A DNA stretch of 7,708 nt from Fidelibacterota bacterium TCS52 (GCA_001577215.1 LSCC01000022.1:1-7708); one strand, 5' to 3'. Shown: positions 1-7,664, numbered from the stretch's first letter. Program-made: numbers and translations. Notes: generated by a model not told the origin, from the sequence alone.

Positions 1-44
1 TCAGGATATTAGGGAAAAGAGGAAAAGTGATAATATTTAATAAA
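1..44 (+). repeat. Short dispersed repeat, left copy
   Basis: This 44-base segment matches 7665-7708 in the same orientation and at the same length. By hand alignment 39 of 44 positions are identical, and the five mismatches cluster at positions 14, 15, 17, 19 and 23 in the purine-rich middle. It starts with TCAGGATATTAGG and ends with AAGTGATAATATTTAATAAA. It lies about 110 bases upstream of the first gene and just before the candidate promoter. No coding potential is visible. It is probably a member of a dispersed intergenic family, or the end of a larger repeat cut by the window edge. Confidence 0.7.
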
Positions 45-81
45 ATAAATGAATATTTAAATAAAAAATAAAGGATATATT

Positions 82-110
82 TTGTATTTAAATTCTTGTT
101 TATGTATATT
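82..110 (+). promoter_or_regulatory. Candidate sigma-70-like promoter for the protease operon
   Basis: TTGTAT at 82-87 and TATATT at 105-110 are separated by 17 bases, a near-consensus -35/-10 arrangement. Transcription would start near 117, giving a leader of about 39 bases. The leader ends in a strong Shine-Dalgarno (AAAAGGAGG at 142-150, continuing AGG) placed 5 bases before the ATG at 156. The region is so AT-rich that such hexamers can arise by chance. No Bacteroidota-type TAnnTTTG element at a sensible distance was found. Confidence 0.35.
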
Positions 111-155
111 ATTACAGTTGATAGTTTTTTTGAGAAATAATAAAAGGAGGAGGAA

Positions 156-3100
156 ATGTTTAGAAAATCATGGTTTTGGACATTGTTTGTCATGATTTCA
201 ATAATATGTGGGTATTTTGCATTTTCGTATTTTCCTAAGGCGTTTCCGATCGTAAATGTAGAAATAACGATGAATAGAGAAGATGCATTGCAGTCTGCAG
301 AAAAATTATCTCAAAAATATAATGTAGGTCCAAAAGATCATAGACAAGCTGCTTCTTATGGAGTGGACGGAAAATTCCAGAATTTTGTAGAGTTAGAAGC
401 CGGTGGGAAGGAATCATATAATAAAGTTTTGGAGAGTGGAATTTATTCACCATATACTTGGAAGGTGCGTCATTTTAAGGAACAAGAAGTCAATGAGGTT
501 TTATTTACATTTACTTCAAAAGGTGTTCCCTATGGAATAAAAGAAAAACTTTCAGAGGATAAAATTTTACCAAACCTAACTTCTGAAAAAGCAAAAAAAT
601 TGGCCAAAAATAGAGCCGTAACCGATTGGGAAATAGATCTTTCTAATTATAAATTAGTAGAAGAATCTGACAAAGAGCAGACAAACGGAAGGATCGATCA
701 TTCATTTGTATTTGAAAGGGACGATAAGCAGATTGGTAAAGGAAAGTATAGATTAAAATTAGTCGTCAGCGGAAATAAATTTACGGAATTAACTCATTTT
801 GTTAAAATTCCGGAAGGATTCGACAGAAGATATGATGAAATGCGTTCGGCAAATCAGACGATATCTCAAGTTGGTATTTTTGCTATGCTCATTTTATATG
901 TTGGTTTTGGAATTCTTTTTGGATTGTTTATTTTAATGCGTCAGCGCAGGATTATTTTTAAACCGGCTCTCTTTTGGGCACTTTTTGTTGCTGTGCTTTT
1001 CACTCTTGTCCAACTAAATGAATTCCCATTAAAATGGATGTTTTACGATACTTCCACTTCAATGCAAACATATATTTTCTCAAATATTTTTCAGTTATTC
1101 GGATTATTATTATTGTTTACCGGGATGTACTTGTTGACATTTATGGCAGCAGAAGGATTGACCCGAAAGGCATTTCCAAATAGGATTCAAACATGGAAAC
1201 TCTGGTCTCCGGATGTTGGAAATTCAATTCCTGTGTTAGGACGAACGATTGCTGCATACTTATTGGTTCCGATAGTTTTCGCTTTAGATGTATTGTTTTA
1301 TTTTATTGTAAATAAATATTTTGGTTGGTGGAGTCCATCCGAAGCTCTTTTTGATCCAAATGTTTTAGCAACTGTATTTCCATGGTTTTCATCCGTTTTT
1401 ATATCGCTTCATGCAGGATTTTTTGAGGAAACGCTTTTTAGAGCAATTCCATTGGCAGGTGCTATTTTGATTGCCGAAAAATATGGCAGAAAAAAATTCT
1501 GGATAATTTTAGCATTAATTGTTCAAGTGATTATTTTCGGTGCCGGTCATGCAAATTATCCAAATCAACCTGCTTACGCAAGAATTGTTGAAATGATAAT
1601 TCCATTTATTGGAGTTGGTTTACTTTATATATATTTCGGTTTATTACCGGCGATCATTTTACACTTTGCTATTGATGTGATTTGGTTTGCTTTCCCAATT
1701 TTTGTTTCATCTGCATCCGGAATTTGGGGAAATCGTATTATGGTAATTGTTTTATTTTTTGTTCCACTCTGGATCGTATTATGGCGATGGCTAAAAGATA
1801 AAAATTGGTCTGAGGTTCCAAAAAAATATTTCAATAAAGCAGTATTACCAAAACCACCTAAAATAAAGAAAATAGAAAAAACAGAAGCACAAGAGCAGAT
1901 TATTTCGGAAACGACTGATGTAAAAAAATATCGTTGGATCTTTATTGCCGGATTAATTGGATTGGTTCTATGGATAAATTTTTCATCATTTCATACAAAT
2001 GAGCCAGATTTAACGATTACTCGCAATGATGCGAAGACAATTGCAAAAGATGTTATTGAAGAAAATTATGGTGAGCTTTCTGATGATTGGAGTATACAAT
2101 CTATGATATATGACAATGTAGAGAAAAACCATAAGTTTGTTTGGCAAGAAAGTAACGATAAGGTATTTACATCTCTTCATGATAAATTTTTATTGCCGCC
2201 ACACTGGGAAATTAGATTTGCAAAATTTGAGGGTGACATTATTGATCGCGCTGAGGAATATCGAGTTTTCATTTCTGAAAATGGGAAAATTTTGAGGTAT
2301 AATCATAAAATACCGGAATCATGGAAAGGTAAAAATTTGGAAAAAGATCAAGCTAAAATATTAGCTGATAAGAAAATTGAAGAATTCTATAATTTAGATC
2401 CTGCACAATTAAAAGAAGTTTCTGCAACACCGAAAAAACTTGAAAACAGAACCGATTGGAATTTTATCTATGCCGATACTGTGAATTATGTTTTAGAAAA
2501 AGGAGAGGGTAGGTTAGGTGTAAGAATCCGTGGAGATGAAGTATCTGATTTTTATGGAATAGTTCATATTCCTGAAGAATGGGATAGAAATTATACGGAA
2601 AAAAATAAAAAAATGGATATTTTCAATGGAATATTTCGAGGTATTTTAGTTCTGATGTTTATTGTTGGTATTGTATTCAGCATAATCAGTTGGTCAAGAA
2701 ATGAATTTTCTAAAAATATGTTCATTAAGTTTTTATTGTTAGTGTTTGGTTTAGTGATATTCTCACAGATAAATGGTTGGAATAGTGTAATTGCAGGGAT
2801 ACCAACAAGTCAACCATTTCAAAATGTTATTTTAATTGTAGTGATCGGATTAATAATTTCTGCGATTGCTATGTCGTTTGCTTTTCCGGTTGTGATAGGA
2901 TTTGTCTATAAATTGGTACAAAGGTCACGCAGAAAATTTAGCTATTATGGAATAATTAATGGTGTCTCTTTGGGATTGATGATATTGGGAATCATGGCGT
3001 TAATAAATAATTTTGCTCCTTCACTATCTCCATATTTTGGAAATTATTCATCTGCCAATAATTATTTACCATTTTTGGGAATATCAATTGATGCTGTGTT

Positions 3101-3503
3101 GAGTTTTATAAAAAGTACTTCAATCGTTCTCTTGATCTTCGTTGCAATAAATAGATTATCAAATAATTGGACAAATAAAAAACTGGTTTATTTATTTTCG
3201 ATAACGATAATTTTGTTGGGCATATCTTTTAACTTATTAATTGGAAGTACGGCTTCAACTACGATATCATTTAGTATAATTTCAGGATTGATCTTAGGTG
3301 TCGTTTATCTGATGCTCTATATTATTTTTTATCGTCGAAATTTGAATTGGATAGTGATCACGATAGCAACATTTACAATAATGAAATTAATAAAATATAT
3401 TATTATTTCACCAATTCCACAATCTGCAATAGATGGCTCAATAGGAATAGTTTTGATCGCATTGATCAGTTATTGGTGGTATAAAAAATTATCAAAAGCA
3501 TAA
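156..3503 (+). CDS. CPBP-family intramembrane metalloprotease with duplicated, catalytically degenerate second half
   Basis: This 1115-residue protein is probably a CPBP (CAAX protease/Abi-type) intramembrane metallopeptidase. The three family motifs occur in order in the first half: EExxxR at E424-E425-R429, FxxxH at F461-H465, and HxxxD at H503-D507. The layout is a membrane helix (about 6-27), an extracytoplasmic domain (about 33-235), a polytopic block (about 238-545) carrying the motifs, and a Lys/Glu-rich linker (about 548-590). The same plan then repeats: a helix (592-610), a soluble domain (612-820) and a polytopic block (823-1110). The two soluble domains align well, for example VKIPEGFDRRY (216-226) with VHIPEEWDRNY (803-813). 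The second polytopic block lacks all three motifs, and residues 805-1115 contain no histidine. Family members are usually about 200-300 residues, so this one is far larger. The start is fixed by a strong Shine-Dalgarno. The gene is probably cotranscribed with the aminopeptidase. The substrate is unknown: family members include prenyl-protein proteases and bacteriocin-immunity proteins. Confidence 0.85.
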   Translation: MFRKSWFWTLFVMISIICGYFAFSYFPKAFPIVNVEITMNREDALQSAEKLSQKYNVGPKDHRQAASYGVDGKFQNFVELEAGGKESYNKVLESGIYSPYTWKVRHFKEQEVNEVLFTFTSKGVPYGIKEKLSEDKILPNLTSEKAKKLAKNRAVTDWEIDLSNYKLVEESDKEQTNGRIDHSFVFERDDKQIGKGKYRLKLVVSGNKFTELTHFVKIPEGFDRRYDEMRSANQTISQVGIFAMLILYVGFGILFGLFILMRQRRIIFKPALFWALFVAVLFTLVQLNEFPLKWMFYDTSTSMQTYIFSNIFQLFGLLLLFTGMYLLTFMAAEGLTRKAFPNRIQTWKLWSPDVGNSIPVLGRTIAAYLLVPIVFALDVLFYFIVNKYFGWWSPSEALFDPNVLATVFPWFSSVFISLHAGFFEETLFRAIPLAGAILIAEKYGRKKFWIILALIVQVIIFGAGHANYPNQPAYARIVEMIIPFIGVGLLYIYFGLLPAIILHFAIDVIWFAFPIFVSSASGIWGNRIMVIVLFFVPLWIVLWRWLKDKNWSEVPKKYFNKAVLPKPPKIKKIEKTEAQEQIISETTDVKKYRWIFIAGLIGLVLWINFSSFHTNEPDLTITRNDAKTIAKDVIEENYGELSDDWSIQSMIYDNVEKNHKFVWQESNDKVFTSLHDKFLLPPHWEIRFAKFEGDIIDRAEEYRVFISENGKILRYNHKIPESWKGKNLEKDQAKILADKKIEEFYNLDPAQLKEVSATPKKLENRTDWNFIYADTVNYVLEKGEGRLGVRIRGDEVSDFYGIVHIPEEWDRNYTEKNKKMDIFNGIFRGILVLMFIVGIVFSIISWSRNEFSKNMFIKFLLLVFGLVIFSQINGWNSVIAGIPTSQPFQNVILIVVIGLIISAIAMSFAFPVVIGFVYKLVQRSRRKFSYYGIINGVSLGLMILGIMALINNFAPSLSPYFGNYSSANNYLPFLGISIDAVLSFIKSTSIVLLIFVAINRLSNNWTNKKLVYLFSITIILLGISFNLLIGSTASTTISFSIISGLILGVVYLMLYIIFYRRNLNWIVITIATFTIMKLIKYIIISPIPQSAIDGSIGIVLIALISYWWYKKLSKA

Positions 3504-3518
3504 TAAAAAAGGAGAAGT

Positions 3519-4931
3519 ATGTTTAACAAAAAAACTGATGCAAAGGAATTGACAAAAAAATTGTTTTTCAAAAGGAAAAATGCTTGGGACAGCATTGATG
3601 AGAAAAAAATTAAAGAGTTGAATAAATATTCAGAAGAATATATGAAATTTTTAAATGATTCTAAGACAGAGAGAGAGGTAATTAAAAATGCAATAGATTA
3701 TTTAATTCCATATGGATTTAAAGATATTAATAAGACAAAAGAGAACGATAAGGTATTTTATAATCACTTTGGAAAGGCACTTGGAATTTTCCGAAAAGGG
3801 AAAAAGGATATTACCGATGGATTAAATATTATTGTTGCACATGTTGATTCGCCGCGTTTGGACCTAAAACAACATCCGCTTTATGAGGATGAAGAACTTG
3901 TAATGATGAAAACACATTATTATGGTGGAATTAAAAAATATCAATGGTTATCTCGTCCATTGGCAATGCATGGTGTTGTTGTTTTCCCCAACGACAAAGT
4001 AAAAAATATTGTAATTGGTGAAGACGAAAACGAACCCGTTTTTACAATTTCTGATTTGCTTCCACACTTAGCAAAAAAAGCTCAAATGGGAAAAAAGGCA
4101 AGTGAATTTATACCGGGAGAAAAACTAAATATAATCTGTGGTTCAATGCCATTTTCTGATGATACTGAAGTTAAGGAAAGATTCAAATTAAATATTATGG
4201 AAATGCTGAATGATAAATATGGAATAAAAGAAGAAGATTTTATTTCAGCTGATATTGAAATTGTGCCTGCCGGTAAAGCTCGTGAAATTGGTTTTGATAG
4301 ATCATTAGTTGGTGGTTATGGTCAAGATGATAGAGTTTGTACTTTTGGAGCAATGAAATCCATTGTTGATGCAAAAGAAATAGATAAATCTGCACTTGTA
4401 CTTTTAATGGATAAAGAAGAAATCGGAAGTGATGGAGCAACCGGTTCAAATTCTGTATTCCTTGAAATGGTTGTAGGTGAAATATTAGAAAAACAGGGAA
4501 TAACAAATGTAAATGCTTTGACCAAAATTTTAGCTTCTGCCGATTGTCTGTCTTCTGATGTAAATGCTGCAACTCATCCAGATTGGAAAGAGGTACACGA
4601 AAAGAAAAATGCAGCATATTTAAATGCCGGTATGGTACTTAGTAAATTTACAGGTTCTCGTGGAAAGGCCGGATCCAATGAAGCAAATGCAGAATTTGTT
4701 GCAAAGTTAAGAAGAATTTTTGATGATAATAATATCGTTTGGCATATTTCAGAATTGGGTAAAGTTGATGAAGGCGGTGGCGGAACTATTGCAAAATTCA
4801 TGGCATATTATGGTATGAATGTTATTGACGCGGGTGTACCAGTGTTAGATATGCATGCACCATTTGAAGTAACGAGTAAAGCAGATATATGGATGATGTA
4901 TAATGGATTTGTTGCATTTTTGTGTGATTGA
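3519..4931 (+). CDS. apeA: M18 family zinc aminopeptidase (aspartyl aminopeptidase-like, ApeA type)
   Basis: This 470-residue protein should be a cytosolic zinc exopeptidase that removes N-terminal residues from peptides. Eukaryotic M18 enzymes prefer Asp/Glu, but the specificity of bacterial ApeA-type members is less certain. The dinuclear metal site can be read off by family analogy: H108 in AHVDSPRL, bridging D270 in GYGQDDR, E301 in DKEEIGS (with E300 the likely general base), D347 in LSSDVNAATHP, and H446 in DMHAPFE. The glycine-rich DEGGGGTIAKF near 417-427 is also typical. No signal peptide or membrane helix is seen, and the length suits the family, so it looks intact. It begins 15 bases after the upstream stop with AAAAGGAG at 3507-3514, four bases before the ATG, which supports cotranscription with the CPBP gene. 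Cleaning up peptides released at the membrane would be a reasonable role but is inferred. Confidence 0.93.
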   Translation: MFNKKTDAKELTKKLFFKRKNAWDSIDEKKIKELNKYSEEYMKFLNDSKTEREVIKNAIDYLIPYGFKDINKTKENDKVFYNHFGKALGIFRKGKKDITDGLNIIVAHVDSPRLDLKQHPLYEDEELVMMKTHYYGGIKKYQWLSRPLAMHGVVVFPNDKVKNIVIGEDENEPVFTISDLLPHLAKKAQMGKKASEFIPGEKLNIICGSMPFSDDTEVKERFKLNIMEMLNDKYGIKEEDFISADIEIVPAGKAREIGFDRSLVGGYGQDDRVCTFGAMKSIVDAKEIDKSALVLLMDKEEIGSDGATGSNSVFLEMVVGEILEKQGITNVNALTKILASADCLSSDVNAATHPDWKEVHEKKNAAYLNAGMVLSKFTGSRGKAGSNEANAEFVAKLRRIFDDNNIVWHISELGKVDEGGGGTIAKFMAYYGMNVIDAGVPVLDMHAPFEVTSKADIWMMYNGFVAFLCD

Positions 4932-4939
4932 TAATTTAG

Positions 4940-4955
4940 ACACGAATTAAGAATA
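4940..4955 (+). repeat. Left flanking direct repeat of the intergenic hairpin
   Basis: ACACGAATTAAGAATA here corresponds to ACACGAATAAAGGAATA at 5060-5076, with one substitution and one inserted base. The pair brackets the long hairpin at 4968-5043. Flanking repeats around an inverted repeat could be remnants of a small mobile element or modules of an intergenic repeat family. Similar ACACGAAT cores would have to be found elsewhere in the genome to decide. Confidence 0.5.
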
Positions 4956-4967
4956 TAAATATACGGA

Positions 4968-5043
4968 ATAATAAACCATATAAGATATATAAGTGAATAT
5001 AAGAAAAATTTAATATTCCTATAATTCTTATGTGGTTTACTAT
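4968..5043. repeat. 76-base imperfect inverted repeat (hairpin) between convergent genes
   Basis: The left arm 4973-4985 (AAACCATATAAGA) pairs with 5026-5038 (TCTTATGTGGTTT) over 13 positions, with a single G-U wobble. The stem extends outward by T4972-A5039, one mismatch, then three more pairs to 4968/5043. Inside, GAATAT (4995-5000) pairs with ATATTC (5013-5018), so the whole element can fold as one long interrupted hairpin. It sits where the aminopeptidase and sppA transcripts converge, so blocking read-through or protecting 3' ends would make sense. Neither strand shows a clean U-tract directly after the stem, so it is not a classical intrinsic terminator. A REP-like or MITE-like element is an alternative. 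Confidence 0.6.
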
Positions 5044-5059
5044 ATGAAAATAAAAAAGA

Positions 5060-5076
5060 ACACGAATAAAGGAATA
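5060..5076 (+). repeat. Right flanking direct repeat of the intergenic hairpin
   Basis: ACACGAATAAAGGAATA is the partner of 4940-4955 and begins 17 bases beyond the outer edge of the hairpin. The rest of the gap up to the sppA stop codon at 5155 is A/T-rich and shows no recognisable gene or RNA. Confidence 0.5.
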
Positions 5077-5154
5077 AGGAGTTGAATACAAAATAGATTT
5101 GCTCAAAAATATCGGTTAGTAAAAAAAGTGATTATTGATATTATTATATTTTTC

Positions 5155-7491
5155 TTATTCTTCAAATTCATACTCTTCAAATGGTAGCAACATCAAATTT
5201 TCATCATCGGAATATAAATGAAGAGAATAATATTTTTCTCCAATTTCAGATAAAAGTGGATATTTATTAAACACCTTGTAAGAAACAACATTTAAAAATG
5301 GCATTTTCATTCCATAACCCGGTGAAGGATAGGGTTGGATTGATACATTTATATTTTTACTAAGCTTTGCAAGTTTTGCTGCTTTTTTTATGGCATTGTT
5401 TAAGTTGCCGATCTCATCAATCAATCCTATTTTTTCTGCATCTTTTGCCATCCAAATTCTACCACGCCCAATCGAATCAACTTCTGCAAGTTTCATATTT
5501 CTACCTTTTGCAACTTTTGTAATAAATGATTTGTATCCGGTTTCTATTCTTTTTTTTAAAAATTTATTTTCTTTTTCGCTTGGATCATAAAAAGCAAATT
5601 TAAATAAAGCATTCTCGTCGGTAGATAAAGAATCTGAATTAATATTTATTTTTTCTAACATTTTTTCGATGGATAAACTACCACCAAAAATACCAATAGA
5701 ACCTGTTAAAGTATTCTCTTCTGCAAAAATATAATTCGAATTACATGAAATATAATATCCCCCTGAAGCTGCAAGATCTCCCATCGAAACAACTACCGGT
5801 TTTGATTTTTTCTTGTTTTTCTTAGGATGAGTTATCTTTTGAATGTGGTGCCAGATCATATCACTTGCATAACCACTTCCACCGGGAGAATCGACTCTTA
5901 AGACAATTGCTTTTACTCGCGGATCTTTTGCGGCTATTCTTAATCTTGCACAAATTGTTTCCGCTCCCAATGTAACGTTTCCATTAAATGGTGAAATTTG
6001 GCTTTTTCCGTTTACGATCATTCCTGTTGCATAAATTACCGCAATTGCATTATTTATTTTAGGGTTTTGCCAACTATATCTAAAACTTTTTTCCGGGTTA
6101 AATTCATCAAGCCCTCTATATTTCAACTTTTTTATATTTTCATTTTTTGTGATATATTTTTTAATATCGTCAGGATAAACAAAATCATCTATTAATGATT
6201 TTTTCTTTGCATCTCGCATTGTATAAGGTCCATTATGAATGATTTCATTAATGTTTTCTTTTGATAATCGTCTTCCTCTACTTATTGCACTAATGTAGAT
6301 TTCTTTTATATATTCAAGATATGTCGAATGTTGTTCGCGGGCTTCTTCTGACATGTCATTTCTCATAAATGGTTCAGCAGCACTTTTATATTTTCCAACT
6401 CTTTCTACATTAATTTTTACACCAATTGAATCTGAGAGTTCTTTGAAATATAACATTGATGTACCAAATCCAGTGATATTATAGATTCCATCTTGATATG
6501 TAATGTGCTTTGTTACAGCTGAAGCAAGTAAAAAAGTTGCATTATTTCCGTTAATACTGTATAAATAAATTTTTCTTCCGGATTTACGAACATCTAACAA
6601 CGCTTCATATAATTCTAATAATTCAGAGAATCCCATAGAAAATTTTTTAACATTGATGATCAATCCATTTGCTCTTTTACTATTTTTAAATCTTTCTAAT
6701 GATAGTAAAAGTTCATTAAAATTTTTATCAGGACCGAAAATGCCATAATCTTCTTTATGATATTTCCCTTTTAAAGTTAGATAATGATATGTTTTTGGGA
6801 TAGTGATTTTATTAAGTAATTTGGAATAAATACCAATTGAAGCTGTTTCACTATTTTCACTTTTATGTAACATAATATTGCTATGTGAAAAATTCAGTCC
6901 GGCAGAAATTGTTGTTTCTTCTTGTTGTGCATCATATTTTGCTCCTAATAATAATCCGTCTATTATTTCAGATTCAAGATAATAATATGAATTTGATTCT
7001 GTTGTTTGAAGATTATTGTCTAGCGGTGAAGCGAACATATAACCAAGTGTAAGTCGTCTCGTAAAAGGCCGTATTCCAACTCCCAAATTGATAAAATCAG
7101 GATCGGCTACATTGCTCAATCTTGCCCCTAAAGATAAATATTTAATAGGAGAATAGATCAATCCTGTCGAATACTCTTCTGTATTAAAGTTGTAATTTCC
7201 ACCGATAAATAAATTATGAAAAATTGGGAATCCGCCGGAAAGAATAAAATTTTCTGTACTATCTTTTTTATATCTTACAGAACCAAAAGCTCCTGTATTT
7301 AATAAAATATCATAATGTTTTTTTGAACCAACCGATTGAATTGTACCAAATAATCCCCCACAATTTTTTAAACCATATTGAGCGGGATTATTTCCAAGTT
7401 GAAAGAATGAATTTGAAAAAGCGGGGTTGTCTGTACCATTGGCATGTAGAAAAACAATTAAACTTAAAATTAGTAGTATTTTTTTTAACAT
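5155..7491 (-). CDS. sppA: Signal peptide peptidase SppA (S49) fused to an N-terminal outer-membrane beta-barrel-like domain
   Basis: This 778-residue protein starts with a signal peptide (Lys-Lys, then a hydrophobic run to about residue 16). Residues about 20-235 alternate hydrophobic and polar residues in short beta-strands with many Gly and aromatic residues. They include a LGNNPAQYGL segment (32-41) recalling the N-terminal NPAGL region of PorV/FadL-type barrels. The remainder is a two-domain SppA of the E. coli 67K kind. The catalytic lysine is K369 in GKYKSAAEPF and the nucleophile is S576 in MGDLAASGGYY, 207 residues apart against 200 in E. coli (K209/S409). SPGGSG (535-540), TGSIGIFGG (596-604) and GRGRIW (675-680) are also typical. 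SppA degrades leftover signal peptides, normally from an inner-membrane anchor. Here the anchor is apparently replaced by a barrel, suggesting outer-membrane tethering with the protease in the periplasm. The tail is acidic (FEEYEFEE). AGGAGA six bases before the ATG supports the start. The SppA call is firm; the barrel is inferred by eye. Confidence 0.92.
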   Translation of the reverse strand: MLKKILLILSLIVFLHANGTDNPAFSNSFFQLGNNPAQYGLKNCGGLFGTIQSVGSKKHYDILLNTGAFGSVRYKKDSTENFILSGGFPIFHNLFIGGNYNFNTEEYSTGLIYSPIKYLSLGARLSNVADPDFINLGVGIRPFTRRLTLGYMFASPLDNNLQTTESNSYYYLESEIIDGLLLGAKYDAQQEETTISAGLNFSHSNIMLHKSENSETASIGIYSKLLNKITIPKTYHYLTLKGKYHKEDYGIFGPDKNFNELLLSLERFKNSKRANGLIINVKKFSMGFSELLELYEALLDVRKSGRKIYLYSINGNNATFLLASAVTKHITYQDGIYNITGFGTSMLYFKELSDSIGVKINVERVGKYKSAAEPFMRNDMSEEAREQHSTYLEYIKEIYISAISRGRRLSKENINEIIHNGPYTMRDAKKKSLIDDFVYPDDIKKYITKNENIKKLKYRGLDEFNPEKSFRYSWQNPKINNAIAVIYATGMIVNGKSQISPFNGNVTLGAETICARLRIAAKDPRVKAIVLRVDSPGGSGYASDMIWHHIQKITHPKKNKKKSKPVVVSMGDLAASGGYYISCNSNYIFAEENTLTGSIGIFGGSLSIEKMLEKININSDSLSTDENALFKFAFYDPSEKENKFLKKRIETGYKSFITKVAKGRNMKLAEVDSIGRGRIWMAKDAEKIGLIDEIGNLNNAIKKAAKLAKLSKNINVSIQPYPSPGYGMKMPFLNVVSYKVFNKYPLLSEIGEKYYSLHLYSDDENLMLLPFEEYEFEE

Positions 7492-7508
7492 AACAATTCT
7501 CCTGTTTT

Positions 7509-7528
7509 TTGTAAATATATATTTACAA
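7509..7528. promoter_or_regulatory. Perfect 20-bp palindrome in the sppA leader
   Basis: TTGTAAATATATATTTACAA is exactly its own reverse complement. Its near edge is 5 bases from the AGGAGA ribosome binding site (7498-7503), and its centre lies about 28 bases upstream of the sppA ATG. It could be a dimeric-repressor operator. In RNA it could form an 8-bp hairpin with an AUAU loop next to the ribosome binding site and influence translation. The half-site TTGTAAAT resembles no operator I can assign with confidence. A/T richness makes chance palindromes more likely, but 20 exact bases is notable. Confidence 0.5.
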
Positions 7529-7573
7529 TTTAGTATTATTTTTTACTATTCTTTTTATTTTCATATGACTTTT

Positions 7574-7601
7574 AATATAATAAATATATATTGTATTACA
7601 A
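7574..7601 (-). promoter_or_regulatory. Weak candidate promoter for sppA
   Basis: Read on the minus strand, TTGTAA (7601-7596) and TATATT (7579-7574) are 16 bases apart. This would start transcription near 7567 and give a leader of roughly 75 bases containing the 7509-7528 palindrome. The surrounding sequence is almost all A/T, so other placements are possible and this one is tentative. Confidence 0.25.
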
Positions 7602-7613
7602 AATAAAATATTT

Positions 7614-7627
7614 CAGTTTACAGTTTA
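7614..7627 (+). repeat. Two tandem copies of CAGTTTA
   Basis: CAGTTTA occurs twice head to tail, upstream of the candidate sppA promoter. It could be a paired binding site for a regulator or a chance short duplication; nothing else supports a function. Confidence 0.3.
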
Positions 7628-7664
7628 CCACATAGACATATTCCCTACTTGAAGCTTTATGACA

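Noticed and set aside
32..71. Two 20-base tandem units starting with AATATTTAA at 32 and 52
   Set aside because: Only the first nine bases match exactly; the rest is A/T-rich sequence in which such similarity arises easily.
4240..4617. 125-codon open frame on the minus strand inside the aminopeptidase gene
   Set aside because: It lies opposite a clearly conserved M18 coding region, and its translation is a low-complexity His/Leu/Gln-rich product with no domain, as expected of a shadow frame.
4968..5043. Classical Rho-independent terminator
   Set aside because: The stem is A/T-rich, and no run of T follows it directly on either strand.
5121..5127. A7 run read as a T-tract terminator for sppA on the minus strand
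   Set aside because: No convincing stem precedes it; the sequence between the stop codon and the tract is A/T-rich without inverted repetition.
5998..6195. 65-codon + strand frame inside sppA
   Set aside because: It is antisense to conserved SppA sequence, has no convincing ribosome binding site and has no recognisable product.
7628..7640. ACCACATA shared with the hairpin arm near 5026-5038, taken as a solo hairpin copy
   Set aside because: Only about eight bases match and similarity does not extend on either side.
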